NCBI GenBank assembly: GCA_900320485.1
Contig: ONSO01000001.1
Coordinates: 1-47,890, forward strand
Direction of reading: 5' to 3'
From: an uncultured Lachnospiraceae bacterium
GTDB lineage: Bacteria > Bacillota > Clostridia > Lachnospirales > Lachnospiraceae
DNA: 47,890 nucleotides
Numbering within the stretch: the stretch's first letter is position 1; each line of letters starts with the position of its first letter. Position numbers and translations under genes: made by a program. Under the pieces are notes generated by a model. The model saw only the letters and a list, made by a program, of their open reading frames with translations. It was not told the origin of the DNA and searched no databases. Positions 40,078 to 47,773 of the stretch are shown here, piece by piece.

Positions 40078-40917
40078 ATGAGAGTTTCGGAGAGCTGCGC
40101 ACGTTGTCTGTATGACAAGCAGGCACGTTTGACGGAAGATAAAGCGTATTTGGAGGAAGTGCAGAGGATTTTACGGGCGCGGGGGGAAAATGACAGCGCG
40201 CCATATTTGGTATACCGATTTAACCAGATTTATGAAAAGCATTTTGGGAAAAAGCCTTCCTACGGCGAGATCAAGAAAAAATATAATGATCTTGTTCTGT
40301 CCATGGAAGGAGCGCTGCGAAGCAGGATCGAAGAATCCCCTAACCCGCTGCAGACGGCTTTTCTTCTCGCGCGGATCGGCAATTACGTGGATTTTGGTGC
40401 CATGAATCAGGTGGAGGAAGAGGTTTTCCTGAAAATGTTTGACAACGTGACGCCGGGAGCGAGCGAGGAAGAGACGCTGGAAGCCTTTTTTAAGAAGTGC
40501 AGTCAGGCCTCAAAGTTTCTTTTGCTTGCGGATAATTGCGGGGAGATTGTACTCGACAGATTGTTTTTGGAACAGCTGAAAAAACAATTTCCGCAGCTGG
40601 AATTTACGGTGATGGTCAGGGGTGGCGAAGCCCTAAATGATGCAACGATCGAAGATGCAGAATATGTTGGCATGGAAAAATTGGCAACAATTGTAACAAA
40701 TGGTCTTCCCATGACGGGGGCAGCATATGACCTGCTTCCGCCGGATGCAAGGAAGGCCGTGGACGAGGCTGACGTGATCCTTTCGAAGGGGCAGGGTAAT
40801 TATGAAGCGTTTAGCAGGCAGGGTCGCCACGCGTTTTATTCATTTTTGTGCAAGTGTGAGCTTTTTACCAGTCGTTTTCAGGTTCCGAGATTGACGGGAG
40901 TTTTTGTGGAAGAATAA
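40078..40917 (+). CDS. DUF89 / ARMT1-like domain protein
   Basis: ATG 40078 behind GTGGGAGGG. 279 residues. The N-terminus has ESCARCLYDKQ, a CxxC motif typical of the prokaryotic DUF89 subfamily. The core motifs are LADNCGEIVLDRLF near residue 155, MVRGGEALNDATIEDA near 180-195 and LSKGQGNYE near 240; these hold the metal-binding Asp, Asn and Asp of metal-dependent phosphatases proposed to repair damaged metabolites. No metabolite can be deduced. Cytoplasmic, apparently monocistronic. Confidence 0.88.
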   Translation: MRVSESCARCLYDKQARLTEDKAYLEEVQRILRARGENDSAPYLVYRFNQIYEKHFGKKPSYGEIKKKYNDLVLSMEGALRSRIEESPNPLQTAFLLARIGNYVDFGAMNQVEEEVFLKMFDNVTPGASEEETLEAFFKKCSQASKFLLLADNCGEIVLDRLFLEQLKKQFPQLEFTVMVRGGEALNDATIEDAEYVGMEKLATIVTNGLPMTGAAYDLLPPDARKAVDEADVILSKGQGNYEAFSRQGRHAFYSFLCKCELFTSRFQVPRLTGVFVEE

Positions 40918-41035
40918 ACGCGGTGGGGCGAGATGGCAAAGAACGTGAAAAGCAAAAATAATTGCGTAAGAATGCAGGAAGGCATTGCGACGCGGAAGGG
41001 TTAACGTTAAAATAAGTGATATGGAGGATGAAAAT

Positions 41036-41926
41036 ATGGGGAGTGAAAAGCAGGATTCCAATCAGATCACAAGAGATTATTTTGACAGTCTCATGATTGA
41101 ACTAAGGCACATAGACAGTGAGATACCGGATACAAGAATCCGGCTCTTTGGACAGGAATTCTCCATGCCCATTGCAACGGCGGCTTTGTCACATTTAAAT
41201 GGGACGACGCCGGATGGCATGGCAAAGATGGCGGAGGGCGCAAGAATGGCGGGAGCTTTGTGCTTTTCCGGCATGGGGGAGGCAGATGAGATTCAGGCCA
41301 TGTGCGCCACGGGTGCAAAGGTTATCAAGATCGTAAAGCCGCATGCTGAGAATGAGAAAGTCTTTGCAAAGATCCAGGAGGCGCAGGAGGCAGGAGCCTT
41401 TGGCGTAGGCATGGATATTGACCACGCTTTTTCCAGAACCGGGGAATATGACAATGTTGTCGGATTACCCATGAGGCCTAAGTCTCTGGAAGAGATGAGA
41501 AGCTTTGTGGAAAGTACGAAGCTCCCCTTTATCGTAAAAGGGGTTCTCAGCGTGCAGGATGCTAAAAAATGTCTGGACGTCGGTGCGGCCGGTATTATAG
41601 TTTCGCATCACCATGGCATTATGAGTAGCGCGGTGCCGCCGCTTTACGTTCTGCCGAAGATCAAGGAAGTCGTAGGAAATCGCATTCCCATTTTTGTGGA
41701 TTGTTGCGTGGAGTCGGGTATGGACGTCTTTAAGGCGCTGGCGCTGGGAGCGGATGCGGTCTGCGTGGGCCGGGCAATTATGCCGCCATTAAAAGAAAAA
41801 GGCGCAGAGGGCGTATACGAGAAGCTGACGGCCATGAATCAGGAATTGAAGGCAGTCATGGAGCGCACGGCTTTTACCAAGCTTAGCAAAATCGATGACG
41901 GCGTGATTTATAAACGGGATTTCTAG
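41036..41926 (+). CDS. FMN-dependent alpha-hydroxy-acid dehydrogenase-like enzyme
   Basis: ATG 41036 with GGAGG 8 nt upstream. 296 residues, a TIM barrel. The FMN-site pieces are visible: MPIATAALSHLNG near residue 45, FIVKGVLSVQDAKKC with the flavin-contacting Lys, IVSHHHGIMSSAVPP and FVDCCVESGMDVFKALALGADAVCVGR. In lactate oxidase and glycolate oxidase the fourth block reads SNHGGRQ, with catalytic His and Arg; here Arg is missing and the His context differs, so the substrate is probably not a simple alpha-hydroxy acid. It is shorter than typical members (about 350). Confidence 0.85.
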   Translation: MGSEKQDSNQITRDYFDSLMIELRHIDSEIPDTRIRLFGQEFSMPIATAALSHLNGTTPDGMAKMAEGARMAGALCFSGMGEADEIQAMCATGAKVIKIVKPHAENEKVFAKIQEAQEAGAFGVGMDIDHAFSRTGEYDNVVGLPMRPKSLEEMRSFVESTKLPFIVKGVLSVQDAKKCLDVGAAGIIVSHHHGIMSSAVPPLYVLPKIKEVVGNRIPIFVDCCVESGMDVFKALALGADAVCVGRAIMPPLKEKGAEGVYEKLTAMNQELKAVMERTAFTKLSKIDDGVIYKRDF

Positions 41927-41934
41927 GTGCTGCG

Positions 41935-42092
41935 TGCCACCGGGGACGGTTCTCCCTGGCACGTAAATCGGTTGACGTGCCAGGGAGAACCGTCCCCGGT
42001 GGCACACAAGGTGGCAAAAACGTGCCAGGGAGAACCGTCCCCGGTGGCACAAGGTGGCAAAAACGTGCCAGGGAGAACCGTCCCCAGTGGCA
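41935..42092. repeat. Four-copy cluster of the 28-bp repeat
   Basis: One plus-strand copy (41935-41962) and three minus-strand copies (41977-42004, 42022-42049, 42065-42092). The first two form a perfect 28-bp stem with a 14-nt loop. The last three are direct repeats with a shared AAGGTGGCAAAAAC spacer, period 43-45 bp. The cluster fills the gap up to the next ribosome site. Confidence 0.95.
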
Positions 42093-42106
42093 CAAAGGAG
42101 GGTAAG

Positions 42107-42949
42107 ATGAGGATTGGCGGAGCAATTGAAAAGGAATGGCATAACCCGGAGGAATGGGTGAAGCTGGCGAAGGATTTAAGATATAGCGCAGTGCTGTGTC
42201 CCGTGGATTGTAAGAGCGACAGGGCCACGCGCAGGGATTATTTAAGGGCGGCCATCGATGCAGACCTGCTGATCGGCGAGGTGGGTGTCTGGCGTAATTG
42301 CCTTTCCAAGAATGATGCGGAGAGGAAGGCGGCCATGGAATATGCCAAGGCACAGCTTGCGCTGGCGGACGAATTTGGCGCGAACTGCTGCGTGAACATT
42401 ATCGGCAGCCACAGTGAGACTGCTTGGGACGGGTTCTGTGCGGAGAACTACAGTGATGATTTTTATGCCCTGGCGGTGGACAGCATCCGGGAGATCATTG
42501 ATGACGTAAAACCGCGGCACACGTATTACTCCATCGAGACCATGCCTTGGGTAACGCCGGATTCTCCGGAGGCTTATCTGAGGCTGATCAGGGACGTGGC
42601 CAGAGACGGCTTCGGCGTGCATTTGGACTTTGTAAACATGATCAACTGTCCGGAGAGGTATTGTAAGAGCACGGAATTTATTAAACACTGCTTCGATCTC
42701 TTGGGCCCGTACGTCTGCAGCATTCACGGCAAGGACGTCATGATGGAGCAGGGTTATACCACGCTGATCCACGAGACCATGCCGGGAAAGGGTACGCTGG
42801 ATTATCCCAAGATCCTTGCCATGGTGGAAAAACTGGGATCGGACATGCCTTTATTTGTCGAGCATTTGCCGGATTATGAAACCTACCGTGAGGCGGCAGC
42901 ATATGTCCGCAGGCAGGCGGAGAGCGTGGAAATAGAGGTTAAGGGTTAG
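42107..42949 (+). CDS. Sugar phosphate isomerase/epimerase-like TIM barrel protein
   Basis: ATG 42107 behind AAAGGAGGGTAAG; the frame open from 41927 crosses the repeat cluster and is rejected. 280 residues of the AP-endonuclease-2/xylose isomerase-like superfamily: GANCCVNIIGSHSE, YSIETMPWV with a metal-ligand Glu, GVHLDFVNMINCPERY with His/Asp, CSIHGKDVM with His, and FVEHLPDYETY. These match the metal-binding layout of sugar epimerases. Substrate unknown. It follows the FMN enzyme but the repeat cluster may separate transcription. Confidence 0.85.
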   Translation: MRIGGAIEKEWHNPEEWVKLAKDLRYSAVLCPVDCKSDRATRRDYLRAAIDADLLIGEVGVWRNCLSKNDAERKAAMEYAKAQLALADEFGANCCVNIIGSHSETAWDGFCAENYSDDFYALAVDSIREIIDDVKPRHTYYSIETMPWVTPDSPEAYLRLIRDVARDGFGVHLDFVNMINCPERYCKSTEFIKHCFDLLGPYVCSIHGKDVMMEQGYTTLIHETMPGKGTLDYPKILAMVEKLGSDMPLFVEHLPDYETYREAAAYVRRQAESVEIEVKG

Positions 42950-43001
42950 TAAGGGCGCTGTATTCAAAGAAGCAGTAATTTGTGTGAAGGGGGAAGGCTG
43001 A

Positions 43002-44489
43002 ATGGAACGGAAAGAACGTATGCGGTTTTCGGTAAAAGCCAAGATGTACGTATTTGTGATCATAACCGTGTTGGCAGTTGCAGCGGGAACGTCAGCCGTT
43101 GCATTTCGTGTAGAAGCAGATCAGATAGACCGTTATTACAAACAAAATACTGCGGATAATGCCCGAAACTTTGCGTCCTTTGTTGACGGTGATTTTCTGG
43201 CAGAGCTGAAAGAGGCGGCAGCGTCAGATGAGTTTCAGGCACTTCGCGTTAAGGCAGAAGAGGAAGAGGACGAGAAATTGATCGAGGACTGGCTCACGGA
43301 AAAGGGGCTGTGGGAGAGATATGCGCAGACGCGGGCCATGTTGAACCAATATCTTGAAAACATGGATCAGATAAAGTATCTGTACATTGTTGCACATGGG
43401 GATGCTGATTCGGAATATGACATGTATCTCATTGATGACTACGAGAATCCTCTTTATGAAACCGGGTATTACGAAGAACGTGAGGAAGAGTTTCTTGAAA
43501 CCGACCTTACAAAGATGATTGAACCACAGATTTCGCACGGAGATTGGGGATGGCTGTGTTCCTCTTTTGCACCCGTGTTCGGGTCTGACGGAAACGCAGT
43601 ATGTATCGTTGGCTGTGACGTGGGCATGGACGACGTTGTGGCCGAAAGAGGAAGGCTTCTCTTGTATCTGTTCATTGGCACGTTGATATTTGTAACGATT
43701 GTTCTGACCGGTGCCATGCTGTTTATCAACGAGGTCGTGGTAAAGCCGCTGGATGCGATGACAAGGGAGATGAAAAAGTTCAGGCCCTCCGATCAGTTAA
43801 GCCATGAAGAAGCAGGCGTTATCAACGTCAGTATTAAGAGCAATGACGAGATCAGTGAGATTTATCAGGGAATCCGCACCATGCAGATCAATACGTTAAA
43901 CTATCTCCGTGATCTGTCGACGCTTCAAAAGGATAAGATCAAGGCGGAAATTGACATTAAGAATAAGGACAAAGAGATCGACAAACTAAACGTCGAAACC
44001 TATAAGGATGCATTGACGGGCGTGGGAAATAAGGCTGCATACGTAAAAATGGCGGAGGAACTAAACCGGAAACTGAAGAATGCCCCCTTGGAATTTGCCA
44101 TTGTCATGGTGGACATGAATAACCTAAAGCAGATCAATGACGAGCACGGTCACAAAGCCGGAGATCAGTACATCAAGGGTTGCTGCCATCTGATCTGTGA
44201 AGCCTTTAAGCATTCTCCCATCTATCGGATCGGCGGTGATGAGTTTGTGGCGCTGCTGCAAGGGCCGGATTATGACAAACGTAAAGAGATAACAGAGGCT
44301 CTAAAGGGCGAATATGCAAAAAGTTTTGCACGGGAAGAGCTTGATCCCTGGCTTCGGTATTCCGCGGCGGTTGGCCTGGCGGAGCATGCATCCGATGATG
44401 CTACCGTTGAGTTTGTATTTAAGCGTGCGGACAAGGCCATGTATGAGGATAAAGAGAAATTCAAGGCGGAACATGGAAGGTACCGCTAA
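43002..44489 (+). CDS. Membrane diguanylate cyclase with extracellular sensor domain
   Basis: 495 residues; GAAGGGGGAAGG precedes the ATG. The first membrane segment is at residues 12-32, then an extracytoplasmic region to about residue 220 with a Cache/PDC-like WGWLCSSFAPVFGSDGNAVCIVGCDVGMD block, then a second membrane span (LLLYLFIGTLIFVTIVLTGAMLF), a HAMP-like helix, a coiled-coil (KDKIKAEIDIKNKDKEIDKL) and a GGDEF domain with RIGGDEF at 409-415 and IVMVDMNNLKQINDEHGHKAGD. No RxxD inhibitory site precedes it. It should make cyclic di-GMP in response to an extracellular signal. Confidence 0.93.
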   Translation: MERKERMRFSVKAKMYVFVIITVLAVAAGTSAVAFRVEADQIDRYYKQNTADNARNFASFVDGDFLAELKEAAASDEFQALRVKAEEEEDEKLIEDWLTEKGLWERYAQTRAMLNQYLENMDQIKYLYIVAHGDADSEYDMYLIDDYENPLYETGYYEEREEEFLETDLTKMIEPQISHGDWGWLCSSFAPVFGSDGNAVCIVGCDVGMDDVVAERGRLLLYLFIGTLIFVTIVLTGAMLFINEVVVKPLDAMTREMKKFRPSDQLSHEEAGVINVSIKSNDEISEIYQGIRTMQINTLNYLRDLSTLQKDKIKAEIDIKNKDKEIDKLNVETYKDALTGVGNKAAYVKMAEELNRKLKNAPLEFAIVMVDMNNLKQINDEHGHKAGDQYIKGCCHLICEAFKHSPIYRIGGDEFVALLQGPDYDKRKEITEALKGEYAKSFAREELDPWLRYSAAVGLAEHASDDATVEFVFKRADKAMYEDKEKFKAEHGRYR

Positions 44490-44518
44490 ATAAAAGAAAA
44501 TAAAACATAAGCAAGGAA

Positions 44519-44555
44519 AAAGGGTCTGCCGGGAAGGCGGACCCTTTGTTTTTTG
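44519..44555. terminator. Bidirectional terminator, GGDEF gene and RHH gene
   Basis: AAAGGGTCTGCC (44519-44530) pairs with GGCGGACCCTTT (44536-44547) with one G:U pair, followed by GTTTTTTG on the plus strand; the minus strand also runs into TTTTTCC. It sits between convergent genes. Confidence 0.85.
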
Positions 44556-44563
44556 TAAAATAA

Positions 44564-44764
44564 TCATTTAACGTCCAGTTCCGGGGGTACGTCGATTTCA
44601 TCGGATACGTACTTCCCGTTTTTTTTCCGTTGCCTTACGCATTCAGTCAGAAGATACTCGATCTGACCGTTGACGGACCGGAAATCGTCCTCTGCCCATG
44701 CGGCAATCGCATCATAAAGCTTTGCAGAAAGGCGGAGCGGGACTTGCTTTTTATTGTCTGCCAT
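44564..44764 (-). CDS. Arc-like ribbon-helix-helix DNA-binding protein
   Basis: ATG at 44762-44764 with AGGAG 7 nt upstream; the frame to 44788 lacks a site. 66 residues: [20 protein letters not shown], then [26 protein letters not shown], the strand-helix-helix plan of Arc/MetJ repressors. It dimerises to bind short repeats. Second gene after the SPFH gene; TGATATCA repeats over the SPFH promoter are the obvious candidate target. Confidence 0.85.
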   Translation of the reverse strand: MADNKKQVPLRLSAKLYDAIAAWAEDDFRSVNGQIEYLLTECVRQRKKNGKYVSDEIDVPPELDVK

Positions 44765-44846
44765 GGGCGAACTCCTTTCTTTTTGCACGGAAGTGTATTC
44801 ACAAAATCACTGCCCCGCAGTTTCTTTGCCAATACAAATTTCTATT

Positions 44847-45827
44847 TTAATACAAACTTCCGGAATTCACAACAGGCTGTGCATCTTTATTGCCGCAAAG
44901 TACCACCAGAAGGTTGGATACCATGGCAGCCTTGCGCTCCTCGTCGAGATTCACGATGTCCTTTTCGTTCAGTCTTTCCAGCGCCATCTCCACCATGCCT
45001 ACGGCGCCGTCCACGATCATCTTTCTCGCGTCGATGATGGCGGAAGCCTGCTGTCTTTGGAGCATTACGGATGCGATCTCGGTAGCATAAGCCAGGTAGG
45101 TAATGCGGGCCTCGATCACTTCGATGCCGGCTTCATTGACTCTTGACTGGATTTCTTCTTTGATCCTTTTTGCAACGGTCTCACTGGAGCCTCTAAGGCT
45201 TCCCTCGTCCGCCACGCCGTCACCGGTGGTATCCACGCCGGGTGCCACGTCATAAGGGTAGATTCTTACAATGTTACGAAGGGCGCTGTCACATTGAAGG
45301 GAAAGGAACTCCTTGTAGTTGTCAACGTTGAAGGCAGCCTTTGCGGTATCCACGATCCTCCAGGTCACGGCGATGCCGATCTCAATGGGGTTACCCAGGC
45401 AATCGTTGATCTTCTGGCGGCTGTTATTCAGGGTCATGATCTTTAAGGACATCTTTTTGGAATAAAAGCTCTGTGCCTGAAGGGCTTCACTTTTATCCTT
45501 TACGTCACCACTTTGATTCAGGGACGTGCCTGCGGCGGGGTTTACCGCGGAGCAGAAGGGATTCACAAAGTAAAATCCTTCTTCCTTCAAAGTCCCGACG
45601 TATTTACCAAACAGAGTTAAAACAAGTGCTTCCTGAGGCTTTAGGATCTTAAGGCCGCACCAGAGGATCCATCCGAGACAAATATATAATACGCAAAGAA
45701 TGGTAACCGGAATGAGCCCCAAGGCAGCAGAGATACCCGTACCCGGAATGGCGATCACGTACAGAATGATTGACAGAAGAAGTACCAACATACCGTTTTT
45801 CTTAGAAGTTAAGAGTTTTTCTTTCAT
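44847..45827 (-). CDS. SPFH/band-7 (stomatin-like) membrane protein
   Basis: ATG at 45825-45827 behind AAAAGGAGGTGCTCTT. 326 residues: two N-terminal membrane segments (MLVLLLSIILYVIAI and GLIPVTILCVLYICLGWILW), then the band-7 domain (LKPQEALVLTLFGKYVGTLKEEGFYFVNPF ... VTWRIVDTAKAAF) and an alanine-rich helical region (EGSLRGSSETVAKRIKEEI ... RQQASAIIDARKM). SPFH proteins form oligomers that organise membrane microdomains. The neighbour is a ribbon-helix-helix repressor. Confidence 0.92.
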   Translation of the reverse strand: MKEKLLTSKKNGMLVLLLSIILYVIAIPGTGISAALGLIPVTILCVLYICLGWILWCGLKILKPQEALVLTLFGKYVGTLKEEGFYFVNPFCSAVNPAAGTSLNQSGDVKDKSEALQAQSFYSKKMSLKIMTLNNSRQKINDCLGNPIEIGIAVTWRIVDTAKAAFNVDNYKEFLSLQCDSALRNIVRIYPYDVAPGVDTTGDGVADEGSLRGSSETVAKRIKEEIQSRVNEAGIEVIEARITYLAYATEIASVMLQRQQASAIIDARKMIVDGAVGMVEMALERLNEKDIVNLDEERKAAMVSNLLVVLCGNKDAQPVVNSGSLY

Positions 45828-45842
45828 AAGAGCACCTCCTTT

Positions 45843-45881
45843 TGATATCATTATGATATCACTAAGATTTCGTCACGTCAA
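45843..45881 (-). promoter_or_regulatory. SPFH operon promoter with two TGATATCA sites
   Basis: On the minus strand TTGACG (45876-45881), 17 bp, TATCAT (45853-45858). TGATATCA occurs at 45843-45850 and 45854-45861, separated by TTA, together forming a 19-bp symmetrical site over the -10 box. Consistent with repression by the ribbon-helix-helix protein of the same operon. Confidence 0.72.
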
Positions 45882-45980
45882 GTAGAATTTAGGATACATT
45901 CTTTCCATAATTCTGAAAATCTTCTGAAAAACTCCTGATATGCTTAAAACTAACAACGAAATGCAGTACGGGAGGTTTTT

Positions 45981-46709
45981 ATGGAGCAAGTCATTGAAAT
46001 ACGAAACGTTTCAAAAATGATCAGAGGAAAAAAAATACTGGATCAAGTATCCTTTTCCGCAAGGGCGGGCAGGGTTACGGCCTTTTTGGGGCCAAACGGC
46101 GCGGGAAAGAGCACGACCCTTCGGATCCTGCTTGGCCTTGACGGGGCGAGTGAGGGCAGTGCAATGATCGCGGGGAAGGCATATGCCGGATATCAAAGGC
46201 CACTCACCGTAGTCGGCGCCTCTTTTGACGGCGTTGGTGCGCCGCCGGACAGGAGCGTCCGTCAGCACCTGCACGTTATGGCGGCAAGTAACGGCATTTC
46301 CAATGAGAGAATTGGGGAAGTGCTTCGCCAGACGGGCATGGAACGAAAAAGGAATGCGAAGATCGGTACGCTTTCCCTTGGGGAGGAACAGCGTCTTGGC
46401 ATAGCGTCCGCCCTATTGGGAAATCCTCAATTCCTGATCTTGGATGAGCCGACAAACGGGCTGGATCCTCAGGGAATCCGGTGGTTTCGTGAATTTATCA
46501 GGGAGCAGGCCAGGGAGGGAAAAACCGTTCTGTTGTCTTCGCACGTGTTATCGGAAGTGGAGATGATCACGGATGACGTGGTCATTATTTATCGCGGGAA
46601 AATCTTGGCAAAGGGAGAAGCAAAAGAGGTTCGGGGAGACGCTTCGTCCCTTGAGGAATTCTTTTTCAAAATAACGGGGGAGGATCGCGTGCATGCGGAC
46701 GCTATATAG
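45981..46709 (+). CDS. ABC transporter ATP-binding protein
   Basis: 242 residues. Walker A GPNGAGKST, signature LSLGEEQRLGIASAL, Walker B FLILDEPTNGLDP and switch His in SSHVLSE are intact. Lacks the long C-terminal extension of the ATPase at 26 kb. ACGGGAGGTTTTT precedes the ATG. It should energise the permease encoded by the next gene, with which it overlaps by 17 bp. Confidence 0.93.
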   Translation: MEQVIEIRNVSKMIRGKKILDQVSFSARAGRVTAFLGPNGAGKSTTLRILLGLDGASEGSAMIAGKAYAGYQRPLTVVGASFDGVGAPPDRSVRQHLHVMAASNGISNERIGEVLRQTGMERKRNAKIGTLSLGEEQRLGIASALLGNPQFLILDEPTNGLDPQGIRWFREFIREQAREGKTVLLSSHVLSEVEMITDDVVIIYRGKILAKGEAKEVRGDASSLEEFFFKITGEDRVHADAI

Positions 46710-47469
46710 TGAAGGATTAAAACTTATTTATTCCGGGGAAACAAAGATCGTATTTTTACTGGCAACGGTTTGCCAGGCATTCATGGCTTATTTGGAGAGC
46801 AGGCAGTTTCGCAGCATTGGCTTGGATGCGACGCCGCTTACGCAAGCGGATCTTTTGGAGGCAGTTCCTCCATTGGAGTATATTGGCTTTGATGCGGCCT
46901 TGTTTGGTATTTTTGCGTTGGTTGTCTTGGGGGCGCTTATCGGTGCGAAGGAATTCCGTGCAAGAAGCCTGCGAAGTACTTTGCTTGCAACGCCATCCCG
47001 GTGCAAGGCCGTTTTTGCAAAGACGGGAAGCCTGGCGGCGGCCGTTATTTTGATCTCTTTTTTGTCCACGTACGTGACTTTGGCGGTGGCCCACGCAGGG
47101 CTGGCAGGTGAAGGGCTTTCACCGGTGCTGCTTTGCCGTCAGACCTGGAGTTTCCTTGGGTGGACAATGATTTCGGAAGTGCTGTTAACTTTATTGGCTT
47201 TTGTGCTGGCGTTTTTACTTCGCGGCGCAACGCTGCCGCTCTTGTTTTTGCTTTCTCAGTTCTATCTTGTGATCTATCTGCCGGCAGGGAGCGTTTTGGG
47301 AAAGCTTCTCCCCGTCTCGCTGGCCGAGAGCCTGATCGCAACCTCGCCGGATGCTTTTGCCAAAAGTCCCGTACAAAGTGCCGCGATTCTTTTGATCTAC
47401 GTTGTGATCATTCTGCTTTTTGCAACGTGGAGGATCTGCAGGGAGGATCTTGGAAATCATGAAGAGTGA
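46693..47469 (+). CDS. ABC-2 type permease
   Basis: 258 residues with six hydrophobic segments. The cytoplasmic ALIGAKEFRARSLRSTLLATPSR block is the usual ABC-2 export permease motif (G-x-E-F-R...LxxTLLxxPxR). ATG 46693 has GGGGGAGG upstream inside the ATPase gene. A second permease gene follows with overlap, so the intended transporter probably had two different permeases. Confidence 0.88.
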   Translation: MRTLYSEGLKLIYSGETKIVFLLATVCQAFMAYLESRQFRSIGLDATPLTQADLLEAVPPLEYIGFDAALFGIFALVVLGALIGAKEFRARSLRSTLLATPSRCKAVFAKTGSLAAAVILISFLSTYVTLAVAHAGLAGEGLSPVLLCRQTWSFLGWTMISEVLLTLLAFVLAFLLRGATLPLLFLLSQFYLVIYLPAGSVLGKLLPVSLAESLIATSPDAFAKSPVQSAAILLIYVVIILLFATWRICREDLGNHEE

Positions 47470-47773
47470 ATTTTTAAAAATGTTGTATCATCGTTGGATC
47501 CTGCCCGTGTCGCTTTTCATTCCGCCGTTTACGGCCGGAATGGCGTCTCTTTTAAGAATTTCGGGAATGACGGGAGAAACGCTTGTTATAACAAAATGTC
47601 TTCAAAGCATATATCTGACGCAGAATTTTTTTGCCCTTATGGCGGTATTGTATTTTGGAGAAGAATGGAAGAGGGCATCACTTCGGACGGGGCTTCTTTG
47701 CCAGCCGGCAAGGATGCGCTTTTATCTCACAAAAATGGGTTGCCTTTTTATTTGGATAACGATAGAGATATAG
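47459..47773 (+). pseudogene. Truncated ABC-2 type permease
   Basis: ATG 47459 overlaps the previous gene by 11 bp, behind GGAGGATCTTGG. 104 residues align in plan with the first part of an ABC-2 permease: a first span (WILPVSLFIPPFTAGMASLL), a second (FFALMAVLYFGEEW), then KRASLRTGLLCQPARMRFYLTKM matching the LRTxLLxxPxR motif of the gene before. It then stops at TAG 47771-47773, whereas the family needs about 150 further residues with four spans. The following 117 bases to the window end are A/T-rich with repeated ACGCAAAATT and encode nothing like a permease in any frame, so the 3' part is lost or was replaced. Confidence 0.65.

Noticed and set aside
41935-42092. Possible CRISPR array made of the 28-bp repeats
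   Set aside because: The spacers are nearly identical and short, copies occur in both orientations and no cas genes are present.
41927-42106. N-terminal extension of the epimerase-like protein through the 28-bp repeats
   Set aside because: The residues are repeated translations of the DNA repeat and ATG 42107 has an ideal AAAGGAGGG site.
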